Shown piece after piece: positions 35,204 to 46,510 of a stretch of DNA of 64,000 nucleotides; position 1 is the stretch's first letter; each line of letters opens with the position of its first letter. The translations under genes and the position numbers were made by a program. This stretch comes from Actinobacteria bacterium OV320 (GTDB lineage Bacteria; Actinomycetota; Actinomycetes; Streptomycetales; Streptomycetaceae). The notes below the pieces were generated by a model, which ran no database searches, was not told the DNA's origin, and saw only the letters and a list, made by a program, of their open reading frames with translations. The DNA is taken from positions 124,001 to 188,000 of the forward strand of contig LJCX01000024.1 of NCBI GenBank assembly GCA_001298545.1, in the 5' to 3' direction.

Positions 35204-36085
35204 ATGACACCTACGCTCGTGCGGCAGCACCTGCCACTCGCGGGGCCGACGCCCCGCGCGGACCCGGGTGCACGCGCGCGTGACTGGTCGGAGATCCAGG
35301 AGCGGATGCTGGTCCCGCTCTACGAGGCCGTCTACGAGCGACTGGACGTGGGGCCCGGCACCAGGCTCCTCGCCCTCGGCTGCGGCTCGGGGCTCGCCCT
35401 GCTGATGGCGGCCTCCAGGGGCGCGGCGGCCCTCACCGGTGTCGAACCCTCCTCACCCGAACGGCTGGCCCTCGCGCGCGAGCGCCTGCTGCCGAAGGAG
35501 TCCGGGGAGCGGGCCGATGGCGCGCGCGGGGACGGTGCCGGCATCCGCCTCACGGACCGGTTGCCGAAGGACACGGCCGGCCCGGGCACGCGCGCGTACG
35601 ACCTGGTGACCGCGTTCGAGCCGATCGGGTGTCGCGCGGGCGACGCGGACGGGCTCGGCGGTCCGCTCGCGGCCACGACACCGCTCGCCGCGCGCGGGGC
35701 GCCGGTGGTGCTCGTCGGCTGGGGACCGCCGGAACGCTGTGCCACGTCCGCGGTGTTGCGGATCGCGACCAAGCTGGCCGAGCCGCTGCGCGGCGGCACG
35801 GTCCGGCTGCGCCCGGCGCTGCGCGACGACCTGGAGGAGGTCGCCGGGCGGGCCGGTCTGCGGCCGGACGGATCGGGGCGGGTGGCCTGCCCCTTCGGGT
35901 ACGCCGACGTGGAGAGCGCCCTGAAGGGCCTGCTGTCCACCGGGCTGTTCGACGCGGCGGTCGCGGCGACGGACCAGGCGCAGGTCGACAAGGAACTCAC
36001 CGAGGCGCTGCACCCCTACCGGCGCGCGGACGGGACGGTGTGGATGCCGAACGTGTTCCGGTACCTGATCGCGCGGACTCCCTGA
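35204..36085 (+). CDS. SAM-dependent methyltransferase-like protein
   Basis: A 293-residue protein divergent from proS. Motif I is LLALGCGSGLALLMAA, with the acidic ribose-binding residue in GVEPSSPE. The middle is low-complexity and Gly/Ala-rich, and the C-terminus (EALHPYRRADGTVWMPNVFRYLIA) is conserved-looking. The fold is a class I methyltransferase; substrate unknown. ATG 35204 lacks a strong ribosome-binding site. Confidence 0.75.
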   Translation: MTPTLVRQHLPLAGPTPRADPGARARDWSEIQERMLVPLYEAVYERLDVGPGTRLLALGCGSGLALLMAASRGAAALTGVEPSSPERLALARERLLPKESGERADGARGDGAGIRLTDRLPKDTAGPGTRAYDLVTAFEPIGCRAGDADGLGGPLAATTPLAARGAPVVLVGWGPPERCATSAVLRIATKLAEPLRGGTVRLRPALRDDLEEVAGRAGLRPDGSGRVACPFGYADVESALKGLLSTGLFDAAVAATDQAQVDKELTEALHPYRRADGTVWMPNVFRYLIARTP

Positions 36086-36110
36086 AGCTCCCGCGTCTCC
36101 CGCGTCTGCC

Positions 36111-36142
36111 GAGGAGCACGCCTCCCGAGGAGCACGCCTCCC
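36111..36142 (+). repeat. Two 16-bp tandem repeats
   Basis: GAGGAGCACGCCTCCC occurs twice head to tail (36111-36126, 36127-36142), in the gap downstream of the methyltransferase gene. Just before, CCCGCGTCT is also repeated. No coding role seen. Confidence 0.7.
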
Positions 36143-36219
36143 CGTGGGCCTTCGCCGGCCGCGTGACGCCCGTGCGGCCGTGCGCCGGTGCGCGTCCGCC
36201 TCCTCGCGCGCGGCCGCTT

Positions 36220-36287
36220 CCCGTCCGTACGCCGTGTGGGGCGCCCCTCCGCGAACGGAAGAGCGCCCCACACGGCGTACGGACGGG
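36220..36287. terminator. Exceptionally long bidirectional terminator hairpin
   Basis: A perfect 25-bp inverted repeat (36220-36244 with 36263-36287; arm begins CCCGTCCGTACGCCG) with an 18-nt loop that itself contains TCCG-CGAA-CGGA. It lies between the convergent methyltransferase and ffh genes. Confidence 0.85.
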
Positions 36288-36321
36288 CTCGGCTCGGCGC
36301 CGAGCCACCCGCGGCGGGCCG

Positions 36322-37872
36322 TCAGCCCATGAACTTCTTGAACTCGTCCGGCAGCTCGAAGTCCTGGGCGCCCTGCTGCGGCAGCCCGAGCGCGTTGCCG
36401 CCCTGGGCCTGGGCCTCGCGGCGCTGGGCCTCCTCCAGCTCCTGCTGCTTGCGCTTCATCGGGTTGCCGGAGCGCTGCTTGCCCTTGGCCTGCTTCGGCT
36501 GCTTCTTCTGCCGGCCCGCGCCGCCACCCATGCCCGGCACCCCCGGCATCCCGGGCATGCCGCCGCCCTGGGCCATCCGGGACATCATCTTGCGGGCCTC
36601 GAAGAACCGCTCGACCAGGCCCTTCACCGCGCTGACCTCGACGCCTGAACCCTTGGCGATACGGGCGCGGCGCGAGCCGTTGATGATCGTCGGCTCGTGG
36701 CGCTCGGCCGGGGTCATCGACTTGATGATCGCGGCCGTACGGTCGACGTCACGCTCGTCGAGGTTGGCGATCTGGTCCTTGATCTGGCCCATGCCGGGCA
36801 GCATGCCGAGCAGCTTGCTGATGCTGCCCATCTTCCTGACCTGCTCCATCTGGGCCAGGAAGTCGTCCAGGGTGAAGTCCTGGCCCTTCTTGGACGCCAG
36901 CTTGGAGGCCATTTTCTCGGCCTCTTCCTGACTGAACGTCTTCTCCGCCTGCTCGATCAGGGTGAGCAGGTCACCCATGTCGAGGATGCGGGAGGCCATC
37001 CGGTCGGGGTGGAACGCGTCGAACTCGTCGAGCTTCTCGCCGTTCGACGCGAACATGATCGGCTTGCCGGTCACCGAGGCGATCGACAGGGCCGCGCCAC
37101 CGCGGGCGTCGCCGTCGAGCTTCGACAGCACGACACCGTCGAAGCCGACGCCGTCACGGAAGGACTCGGCCGTGTTGACCGCGTCCTGACCGATCATCGC
37201 GTCGACGACGAAGAGGATCTCGTCGGGCGAGACGGCGTCGCGGATGTCCGCGGCCTGCCGCATCAGCTCGGCGTCGATGCCGAGCCGTCCCGCGGTGTCC
37301 ACGATCACGATGTCGTGGACCTTGGTCTTGGCGAACTCGATCGAGTCCTTGGCGACCTGGACCGGGTCGCCCACCCCGTTACCGGGCTGCGGGGCGTACA
37401 CGGCCACACCGGCGCGCTCGGCGACGACGCTGAGCTGGTTGACGGCGTTGGGGCGCTGGAGGTCACAGGCGACGAGCAGCGGCGAGTGGCCCTGCTCCTT
37501 CAGCCAGCGGCCGAGCTTGCCGGCGAGGGTGGTCTTACCGGCACCCTGAAGGCCGGCGAGCATGATCACGGTCGGCGGCTGCTTGGCGAACCGCAGCCGC
37601 CGGGTCTCGCCACCGAGGATCGTGACGAGTTCCTCGTTGACGATCTTCAGGACCTGCTGGGCGGGGTTCAGCGCCTTGGAGACATCGGCGCCGAGAGCGC
37701 GTTCCTTGACGTTCTTGATGAACGTGCGGACGACCGGCAGGGCCACGTCCGCTTCGAGGAGTGCGATGCGGATCTCGCGCGCCGTGGCGTCGATGTCCGC
37801 TTCGCTCAAGCGCCCCTTGCCGCGCAAGTTCTTGAAGGTCGCTGAAAGGCGATCGGAAAGAGTATCGAACAC
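36322..37872 (-). CDS. ffh: Signal recognition particle protein
   Basis: A 516-residue SRP54 homologue. It has the N domain, then the GTPase G domain (GLQGAGKTT at 106-114, DTAGR, SKLDG) and the Met-rich M domain (LLGMLPGMGQIKDQ, SMTPAERHEP) that binds 4.5S RNA and signal sequences. A Gly/Met/Gln-rich tail (GMPGMPGVPGMGGG) ends it. GTG 37872 gives the usual VFDTLSDRL start. It works with FtsY, encoded at 45238-46452. Confidence 0.96.
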   Translation of the reverse strand: MFDTLSDRLSATFKNLRGKGRLSEADIDATAREIRIALLEADVALPVVRTFIKNVKERALGADVSKALNPAQQVLKIVNEELVTILGGETRRLRFAKQPPTVIMLAGLQGAGKTTLAGKLGRWLKEQGHSPLLVACDLQRPNAVNQLSVVAERAGVAVYAPQPGNGVGDPVQVAKDSIEFAKTKVHDIVIVDTAGRLGIDAELMRQAADIRDAVSPDEILFVVDAMIGQDAVNTAESFRDGVGFDGVVLSKLDGDARGGAALSIASVTGKPIMFASNGEKLDEFDAFHPDRMASRILDMGDLLTLIEQAEKTFSQEEAEKMASKLASKKGQDFTLDDFLAQMEQVRKMGSISKLLGMLPGMGQIKDQIANLDERDVDRTAAIIKSMTPAERHEPTIINGSRRARIAKGSGVEVSAVKGLVERFFEARKMMSRMAQGGGMPGMPGVPGMGGGAGRQKKQPKQAKGKQRSGNPMKRKQQELEEAQRREAQAQGGNALGLPQQGAQDFELPDEFKKFMG

Positions 37873-37942
37873 GGCGGCGTCGGTCCTCGGAGTCGGGGGC
37901 AGTCTGAGCGTCTTCCAGGGTATCCGGCCGCGCAAGACATTC

Positions 37943-37974
37943 GTCCCCGCCTGCTGCAATCAGCGGGCGGGGAC
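37943..37974 (-). terminator. Terminator downstream of glnD
   Basis: GTCCCCGCCTGCTG and CAGCGGGCGGGGAC pair with one mismatch across a CAAT loop, between the glnD stop (37995) and ffh start. Confidence 0.7.
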
Positions 37975-37994
37975 GCGTGCCACGCGGCACACGG

Positions 37995-40445
37995 TCACGC
38001 CCGCAGTGTCTCCTCCAGCTTGCGGGTCACCGAGGCGGCCTCGTCGCCGGGCAGCGGCGCACCCTCGGCCCCGGTGACGTAGAACGCGTCCACCGCGTTC
38101 GCGCCGAGGGTCGAGACGTGCATGCTGCGGACCCGCAGTCCCTCGTCCTCCAGGGCCCGGCCGATCCGGAACAGCAGCCCCGGCGCGTCCTGCGCGCGTA
38201 CCTCGATGACCGTCGCGTGCCGGGAGGCCGCCGGGGCCACCGTCACCCGCGACGGAGGCGCGACCACGCCCCGCCGGCGGGGGTAGGCGGCGTCCCGTTC
38301 CGCGAGCCGTCCGGCGATGTCCAGCGAGCCGTCCAGGGCGCGTACGAGGTCGGCGCGCAGCCGGGCGGCCTGGGGCAGGGAGCCGTACTCGGCGGCGACC
38401 CTCCAGTTCAACAGCAGGACGGAGCCCTCGACCCCGGTCGGCAGGTCCAGGGCGCGCAGCTCGGCGGTGCGAACGGTCAGCCGGTGCATGGCGAGGACGC
38501 CGGCCACCGCGGGCAGCACGCCCGCCTGGTCGGGGACGGCGATGAGCAGTTCCACACCGAGCGGCTCGGGGTCGTCCGCCGGCCGGTCCTCCGCGGGGGG
38601 CTCGGTCTGGGCGCGCAGGGCCAGCACCGGGCTGCCGGTGGCGACCGCCTCGATGGCGAGCCGTTCCTGCTCGGCGGTGGGCGCGGCGGCGTCGGGCTCG
38701 TCCGGCTCGTCCCCGGCGAGCACCGCCGCCACCCGCTTGACCAGGTCCGCCACGAGCGAACCTCGCCAGGACGACCAGGCGGCGGGGCCGGTGGCCAGCG
38801 CGTCCGCCTCGGTGAGCGCGTGCAGCAGCTCCAGGGTGCTCTGCGAGCCGACCGCCTCGGCGACCGAGCGGACCGTGGCCGGGTCCTCCAGGTCGCGCCG
38901 GGTGGCCGTCTCGATCAGCAGCAGGTGATGCCGTACGAGCGTGGAGAGGACGGCCACGTCGGCGCGGTCGAAGCCGATCCGGGCGGCGACGTCCTTGGCG
39001 ATGATCTCGCCCGCGACCGAGTGGTCGCCGGGCCAGCCCTTGCCGATGTCGTGCAGCAGCGCGGAGACCAGCAGAAGGTCGGGGCGGCTGACCCGGCGGG
39101 TGAACTCGGAGGCGCGGACGGCGGTCTCGATGAGGTGCCGGTCGACGGTCCAGATGTGCACGGCGTTGCGCTGCGGGCGGCAGCGCACCCGCTCCCAGTC
39201 GGGCAGCAGCCGCGTGATCAGGCCCTCGGCCTCCAGCGCCTCCCAGACCTCGATGGTGGGCTGGCCCGAGCCGAGCAGGGTCACGAGCTGCTCACGGGCC
39301 TCGGCGGGCCAGGGCGTGGGCAGCGGGCGCACGGTGGCGGCGAGGCGCCGTACGGCGTGCAGGGAGAGCGGGAGACCGGCCTGCGCGGCGGCGGCCGCGG
39401 CGCGCAGCGGGAGCACGGGGTCGCGTTCGGGGCGTGCGGCACGGGCGAGCACCACCTCGCCGTCCTGCTCCACCACTCCCTCGGCCAGCGGGGACCGTTC
39501 GGTGGCGGGCTTGGCACCGCCGCCCAGCATGGCGCGCAGCCGCGGCCGCACGGCGCGTGAGCGCAGCACGCGCCCCACTTCGCGCCAGGTGACATCACTC
39601 GCGTACGAGATGACGCGGGCCGCCTCGTACACCTGCCGCAGCAGCGTGTCGGCGTCCAGCAGGCCGAGCTCGGCGGCCACCTGGTCCTGTTCCTGGAGGG
39701 CCAGGCGGTCGGTGGCGCGGCCGGTGGCCAGGTGCAGGGCGTCCCGCACGTCGAGGAGCCGGCGCCGGGCGTCGTCGAGGCCCTCGCGGGGCGCGTCGGC
39801 CAGCCAGGAGGCGGCGACGGCCCGCAGCGCGGTGGCGTCCCTCAGCCCGCCCCGCGCCTCCTTCAGGTCCGGCTCCAGCAGGTACTGGAGCTCGCCCTGG
39901 CGTTCGGCGCGCTCGACGCAGAGTTCCTGGAGCTCGGGGAGGCGCTTGGGCGCCTGGTTGCGCCAGTCGGCGAGGACGGCCGTACGCAGTCCCGCCGTGA
40001 GACCGGGGTCCCCGACGAGGTGGCGGGCGTCGAGGAGGCCGAGCTGGACCTTGAGGTCCTCCGCGGCGGTCTTGCGGGCCTCGGCCGGGGTGCGGACGGA
40101 GTGGTCCAGTGCGAGGCCCAGGTCCCACACGGGGTACCAGAGCCGGTCGGCGAGGGCGGCGACCGCCTTGGGGTCGGCGCCGTCGTGCAGCAGGAGGAGG
40201 TCCAGGTCGCTGCGCGGGGACAGCTCGCCCCGGCCGTAGCCGCCGACGGCGACCAGGGACACGCCCTTCAGGTCCTCGGTACCGGCGGTGAAGAGCCCCG
40301 ACAGCCAGTCGTCGGTCAGTTCCGCGAGGGCGGAACGGCGCGGCGGCCCGGACCGCGCCCCCTCGGTGAGGAGGCGCAGCCGGGCCGCCGCGTAGCCGCT
40401 GGGTCCCGAGTCCTCTGCATCCTTGCGCACGTCCGTACTCGTCAC
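37995..40445 (-). CDS. glnD: PII uridylyl/adenylyl-transferase
   Basis: An 816-residue bifunctional nucleotidyltransferase/hydrolase. The nucleotidyltransferase site is GGYGRGELSPRSDLDLLLLHDG, read as GGYGRGEL and SDLDLLLLHDG. The HD domain is LLHDIGKGWPGDHS, and two C-terminal ACT domains (ELLIAVPDQAG, VIEVRAQDAPGLLFRIG) sense glutamine. In Streptomyces it adenylylates GlnK on Tyr51. It is the last gene of amtB-glnK-glnD, 26 nt after glnK. Confidence 0.95.
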   Translation of the reverse strand: MTSTDVRKDAEDSGPSGYAAARLRLLTEGARSGPPRRSALAELTDDWLSGLFTAGTEDLKGVSLVAVGGYGRGELSPRSDLDLLLLHDGADPKAVAALADRLWYPVWDLGLALDHSVRTPAEARKTAAEDLKVQLGLLDARHLVGDPGLTAGLRTAVLADWRNQAPKRLPELQELCVERAERQGELQYLLEPDLKEARGGLRDATALRAVAASWLADAPREGLDDARRRLLDVRDALHLATGRATDRLALQEQDQVAAELGLLDADTLLRQVYEAARVISYASDVTWREVGRVLRSRAVRPRLRAMLGGGAKPATERSPLAEGVVEQDGEVVLARAARPERDPVLPLRAAAAAAQAGLPLSLHAVRRLAATVRPLPTPWPAEAREQLVTLLGSGQPTIEVWEALEAEGLITRLLPDWERVRCRPQRNAVHIWTVDRHLIETAVRASEFTRRVSRPDLLLVSALLHDIGKGWPGDHSVAGEIIAKDVAARIGFDRADVAVLSTLVRHHLLLIETATRRDLEDPATVRSVAEAVGSQSTLELLHALTEADALATGPAAWSSWRGSLVADLVKRVAAVLAGDEPDEPDAAAPTAEQERLAIEAVATGSPVLALRAQTEPPAEDRPADDPEPLGVELLIAVPDQAGVLPAVAGVLAMHRLTVRTAELRALDLPTGVEGSVLLLNWRVAAEYGSLPQAARLRADLVRALDGSLDIAGRLAERDAAYPRRRGVVAPPSRVTVAPAASRHATVIEVRAQDAPGLLFRIGRALEDEGLRVRSMHVSTLGANAVDAFYVTGAEGAPLPGDEAASVTRKLEETLRA

Positions 40446-40471
40446 CCAGCGACTCCTGTTCTGTTCTGCCG

Positions 40472-42301
<1,830 letters not shown>

Positions 42302-42485
42302 TTACGCCTCGATGAACTGGCTGATGTTCGTCGAATGGATCGTTATCGTGGCGCAACCTTCGGAGAACGCAATAAACCGGCCGCGGGCGGCCTTCCGAAT
42401 GACCTGGCATGGGGGAGCCGAGTCGGGCAGTTCGGGAGGGCCGGCCGCGGCCGGAGACCAGGGTGTGCTCTGTGGATCAGCCGGA

Positions 42486-43970
42486 TCAGACCGCTTCGGC
42501 CGTCTCCGGCAGCTCGATGGTGAGGCGCTCGGTCAGGTCCACGACCTCGGAGAGATCCCCGAAATCGCGTACGGCGCTGTCGACGGTCTTTCGGATACGA
42601 GTGTTGACGCGCTCGGAGCGCACCTTCTTGGCCTCCTTCATGGCCTGGGTGGCGAGGGTGGCGCTCTGCTCGGGCTCGCGCTGGAGGAGGTGCACCGTGG
42701 CCATGCCGATCAGGTTCAGCACATACGACCGCTGGTGGTCGTGGTCGCCCTCGAACAGCCGCACGGCCTTGCGCATCAGGGGCTCGGCCAGCGAGGCGTA
42801 GGTGGGGCTGCGGCCGGCGACATAGGCGAGGTCGCGGAACGAGTGACTGTTCTCGCCGTAGAGCTCGGCCTCGGAGAAGAAGCGGATCCAGTCGGGGTCC
42901 GGCTCGTCCCACTCGTCCGATTCGGCGAAGGTGTCCTCGGCCATCCGCACCGCCCGTTTGCACCGGCCGGGCTGCCCCATGTTGGCGTAGGCGCGGGCCT
43001 CCATCGCATACAGCATCGACTGGGTGCGCGGGCTCGCGCAGTCCCGGCTGCCGTACTGCGCGAGGTGGATCAGTTCCAGGGCGTCCTCGGGCCGGCCGAG
43101 GTGGATCATCTGGCGGCTCATGCTGGACAGCACGTAACTGCCGAGCGGCCGGTCGCCGGCCTCCTTCGCCGCGTGCAGGGCGAGCACGAAGTACTTCTGC
43201 GCGGTGGGCTGGAGCCCCACGTCGTAGCTCATCCAGCCCGCGAGCTCCGCCAGTTCGGCGGCGACCTTGAAGAGCCTTCTCGCGGTGGACTCGGGCTGCG
43301 GCTCCTGGAGGAGGTCCGTCACCTCGTGCAGCTGCCCGACGACCGCCTTGCGGCGCAGCCCGCCGCCGCACTGGGCGTCCCACTGCCGGAACATCACGGT
43401 GGTGGACTCCAGCAGGTCCAGCTCGGGCCGGGAGAGCCGGCCGCGGGCCCGGCTGGTCGGCATCGAGTCCGGTTCCTCGAGCGGGGCCGGCGGCGAGGGG
43501 ACGAGCCAGCGCTGCATGGGCTCGATGAGGGACGGGCCCGCGCACAGCGCGAGCGAGGTCCCGAGGAAGCCGCGCCGCGCCAGCATCAGATCGCTGCGGG
43601 AGAACTCGCTGAGCTGGGCCACCGTCTGCGGGGCCGTCCACGGCAGGTCGACGCCGGTCACGGAGGGCGCCTGGCGCGCGGCGCGCAGCCCGAGGTCCTC
43701 GACGGAGACGACACAGCCGAACCGCTCGGAGAACAGCTCGGACAGGATCCTCGGGATGGGCTCGCGGGGGTTCTCGCCGTCCAGCCAGCGACGCACGCGC
43801 GAGGTGTCCGTGGAGATGTGGTTGGCGCCCAACTGACGCGCGCGGCGGTTGACTTGACGGGCGAGTTCACCCTTCGACCAGCCGCTGCGCACGAACCACG
43901 AAGAGAGCAGCTCGTTCGGGCGCTTGTCCCCACCCGCAGCGTTGTTTCCGCTTCCGCCGTTGCCGCTCAC
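42486..43970 (-). CDS. nsdA: NsdA, negative regulator of sporulation and antibiotic production
   Basis: A 494-residue regulator conserved in Streptomyces; disruption in S. coelicolor raises actinorhodin and sporulation. The N-terminus has a helix-turn-helix-like region (GWSKGELARQVNRRARQLG, RVRRWLDGENPREPIPR), and the rest is helical with TPR-like repeats (LFKVAAELAELAGWMSYDVG, YVLSSMSRQMIHLGRPEDAL). GTG 43970 has GGGGG upstream and gives the usual length. Next to amtB, as I recall for SCO5582. Confidence 0.92.
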   Translation of the reverse strand: MSGNGGSGNNAAGGDKRPNELLSSWFVRSGWSKGELARQVNRRARQLGANHISTDTSRVRRWLDGENPREPIPRILSELFSERFGCVVSVEDLGLRAARQAPSVTGVDLPWTAPQTVAQLSEFSRSDLMLARRGFLGTSLALCAGPSLIEPMQRWLVPSPPAPLEEPDSMPTSRARGRLSRPELDLLESTTVMFRQWDAQCGGGLRRKAVVGQLHEVTDLLQEPQPESTARRLFKVAAELAELAGWMSYDVGLQPTAQKYFVLALHAAKEAGDRPLGSYVLSSMSRQMIHLGRPEDALELIHLAQYGSRDCASPRTQSMLYAMEARAYANMGQPGRCKRAVRMAEDTFAESDEWDEPDPDWIRFFSEAELYGENSHSFRDLAYVAGRSPTYASLAEPLMRKAVRLFEGDHDHQRSYVLNLIGMATVHLLQREPEQSATLATQAMKEAKKVRSERVNTRIRKTVDSAVRDFGDLSEVVDLTERLTIELPETAEAV

Positions 43971-44416
43971 TGGAACGCCCCCATCCCTGAGACCACTTGT
44001 CACTGAGTGCGCCAAGCCTTATCAGAATGCCGGTAAATACGGCCTGCCGTACGGTACTTGTCACCCTTCGAACGGAAAGCCGACTTGCCTCCGGCATACC
44101 CACAAGCGCATGTGCCTCCAGGACCCGCACACTCAAAGTAATCCTACGATCACGGCTCCGGCCACGAGGATCCCGGAAACGCCACCATTCGCCACCCCTT
44201 CGAATGAACTCCCGGCGGCTCGTACGCGATTCACTTGACATAGGACAGCCGGGAGTGGGTGGAGCGAAGCACTCAGGGGCGCGCACCGCCCGGCACACCA
44301 CCCGGAGCGCTTCCAGGCGCTGCCTGGATCGAGCGGTCGACGGGAAGCGGAAGCACACAGAGTCACGACGATCGATCGCTGCGTAACCATCGCGCGTCGA
44401 ACCCGTTGGAGGGGGC
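43971..44416. other. 446-bp divergent regulatory region between nsdA and the Prim-Pol-like gene
   Basis: No gene is visible. The region is less GC-rich at 44130-44240, with a TTGACA at 44235-44240 lacking a good -10 partner, TAATCC/TACGAT near 44143-44153 and a CCAGGCG-CTG-CCTGG dyad near 44311. It must hold the nsdA promoter, but I cannot assign it. Confidence 0.5.
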
Positions 44417-45073
44417 ATGGGCTTCACGATCGGCGGCATTCGCGAGATCCGCTCCGGCGCGCGCAGGCGCGGTCGCTCGTCCGAGTGCACCGCCGTCGCC
44501 GAGTTCACGGGACTGTGGGGCTGGGACGCGGTGCCCGGCGCGCGGGCCGCGGCGGGCGCCTGCTCGTGCGGCCGCTCCGACTGTCGCGAACCGGGCGCTC
44601 ATCCCCTGGCGTTCGCCCCCCGGGTCCCCGCCGGGGCCACGCTCGACGACGTGAGCAGGACCTGGTCGGAGTTCCCGGGCGCCGCGGTCATGCTGCCCGT
44701 CGGGCGCGCGTTCGACGTGATCGACGTCGCCGAGCCCGCCGGCCGTCGCGCCCTGGTCCGGCTGGAGCGCATGGGTCTCCCCCTCGGCCCGGTCACCGCC
44801 ACCCCCGAGGGCCGCACCCAGTTCTTCGTCGCGCCCGGCGCCGCCGCCGAACTGGCCGGGCTGCTCTACCGCATGGGCTGGGACGACCCGACCGCCCTGG
44901 ACCTGCGCGGCCTCGGCCCCGGCACCTGCATCACGGCCCCGCCCTCCGACCGCGGCGGACTCGGCCCGGTGCGCTGGCTGCGCCCACCCGCACTGGACTC
45001 GGCCACCCGCCCGCCTCAGGCCCGCCTGCTGCTGGGCACCCTGGCCTATCTCGCCCACCGGTCGCGCGCCTGA
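44417..45073 (+). CDS. Bifunctional primase/polymerase (Prim-Pol)-like protein
   Basis: A 218-residue protein matching the N-terminal archaeo-eukaryotic primase-like domain: WGWDAVPGARAAAG, a Cys cluster CSCGRSDCREPGAHPLAF, then FDVIDV. In active enzymes the last motif is DxD on a beta strand; here it reads VIDVAEPAG, so the second acid is missing. It has no helicase part. It is conserved divergently from nsdA in streptomycetes, as I recall. It may be a non-catalytic nucleotide or DNA binder. Confidence 0.75.
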   Translation: MGFTIGGIREIRSGARRRGRSSECTAVAEFTGLWGWDAVPGARAAAGACSCGRSDCREPGAHPLAFAPRVPAGATLDDVSRTWSEFPGAAVMLPVGRAFDVIDVAEPAGRRALVRLERMGLPLGPVTATPEGRTQFFVAPGAAAELAGLLYRMGWDDPTALDLRGLGPGTCITAPPSDRGGLGPVRWLRPPALDSATRPPQARLLLGTLAYLAHRSRA

Positions 45074-45096
45074 GCCGTACGGCGCGCACACAGCCG

Positions 45097-45140
45097 AGCG
45101 CCCGCTCCCACTGCACCTGGGGGCGGGCGCTTCTCGCTTC
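45097..45140 (+). terminator. Terminator after the Prim-Pol-like gene
   Basis: AGCGCCCGCTCCCA and TGGGGGCGGGCGCT pair with one G-T mismatch, followed by a pyrimidine-rich run (TTCTCGCTTCTTC). It is one of the few hairpins here with a T-rich tail. Confidence 0.7.
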
Positions 45141-45237
45141 TTCACGCCTGGACCGGCGCCGCTCTCGCGGATCCGGCTGATCGCCGTCGTGGGACCTCGA
45201 TGGATGGTCGCGGCCCATGCGCGGTGACCGACGGTCC

Positions 45238-46452
45238 TCAGTCGCCGATAAGGGCATCCACGAAGGCCTCCGGCTCGAACGGCGCCAGGTCGTCCGCGCC
45301 CTCGCCGAGTCCGATCAGCTTGACCGGGACGCCCAGCTCGCGCTGGACCGCGATCACGATGCCGCCCTTCGCCGTGCCGTCCAGCTTGGTCAGGACGATG
45401 CCGGTGATGTTCACGACCTCGGCGAAGACTCGGGCCTGGACGAGACCGTTCTGCCCGGTGGTGGCGTCGAGGACGAGCAGCACCTCGTCGAGCGGCGCGT
45501 GCTTCTCGACGACCCGCTTGACCTTGCCGAGCTCGTCCATGAGCCCGGTCTTGGTGTGCAGCCGCCCCGCGGTGTCGATGAGGACGACGTCCACCCCCAT
45601 CTCCTTGCCCTCCTTCACCGCGTCGAACGCGACGGAGGCGGGGTCGCCCGCCTCGGGGCCCCGCACCGTGTGTGCGCCGACGCGCTCGCCCCAGGTCTGG
45701 AGCTGGTCGGCGGCGGCGGCGCGGAAGGTGTCGGCGGCGCCGAGGACGACGGTCCGCCCGTCGGCCACGAGCACGCGCGCGAGCTTGCCGGTGGTGGTGG
45801 TCTTGCCGGTGCCGTTGACCCCGACGACCATCACGATGCCCGGCTTGCGCTCCTCGGGCTCGGTCTTCACGGTGCGGTCGACCTCGGTGCCGACCAGCGT
45901 GAGCAGCTCCTCGCGCAGCAGGCTGCGCAGCTCCTCGGGGGTGCGGGTGCCGAGCACCCTGACGCGCTCGCGCAGCCGCTCGACCAGCTCCTGGGTGGGC
46001 TGCACGCCGACGTCGGCGGTGAGCAGCGTGTCCTCGATCTCCTCCCAGGTGTCCTCGTCGAGGTGCTCGCGGGAGAGCAGCGTGAGCAGGCCCTTGCCGA
46101 GGGCGTTCTGCGAGCGGGACAGACGGGCACGGAGGCGGACCAGCCGCCCCTCGGTGGGTTCCGGGATCTCGAGCTCGGGAACCTCGAGAGGGGGGACGAC
46201 GGGCGGTTCCTCGACGGCGGTGCCGGTCGAGCCGCCGTCGGGAAGATCCACCTCCTCTATCGTGCGGCGCGGTTCGTCGCGCGGCGTCTCGGCCTCGTCG
46301 CCGACATGCGGCTCGGCCGGAGGGGCGGTGATGTCGGGCGCGGTGGGGGGCGGCGGGGGCAGCGACTTCTTCCGTCGGCTGCCGACCACGAGCCCGCCGA
46401 GCACACCGAGCACGACCACGGCGATGACTACAGCAAGGATGACGGTTTCCAT
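45238..46452 (-). CDS. ftsY: SRP receptor FtsY
   Basis: A 404-residue SRP GTPase. An N-terminal membrane helix (VILAVVIAVVVLGVLGGLVVG) and a Pro/acidic linker to ~95 are followed by the NG domain with GVNGTGKTTTTGK (~207-219), DTAGRLHTK and LTKLDGTAKGG. The built-in membrane anchor is common in actinobacteria and contrasts with the soluble E. coli protein. It docks ribosome-SRP complexes at the membrane. Confidence 0.96.
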   Translation of the reverse strand: METVILAVVIAVVVLGVLGGLVVGSRRKKSLPPPPPTAPDITAPPAEPHVGDEAETPRDEPRRTIEEVDLPDGGSTGTAVEEPPVVPPLEVPELEIPEPTEGRLVRLRARLSRSQNALGKGLLTLLSREHLDEDTWEEIEDTLLTADVGVQPTQELVERLRERVRVLGTRTPEELRSLLREELLTLVGTEVDRTVKTEPEERKPGIVMVVGVNGTGKTTTTGKLARVLVADGRTVVLGAADTFRAAAADQLQTWGERVGAHTVRGPEAGDPASVAFDAVKEGKEMGVDVVLIDTAGRLHTKTGLMDELGKVKRVVEKHAPLDEVLLVLDATTGQNGLVQARVFAEVVNITGIVLTKLDGTAKGGIVIAVQRELGVPVKLIGLGEGADDLAPFEPEAFVDALIGD

Positions 46453-46510
46453 AACCCGTCCAGTATGCGTGACCCCTCCCCGCCGGTGCGGGTGGCGACC
46501 CGGCCGCGCG

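Noticed and set aside
44235..44257. TTGACA at 44235 as a promoter for the Prim-Pol-like gene
   Set aside because: No acceptable -10 hexamer 16-18 nt downstream (GGTGGA only).
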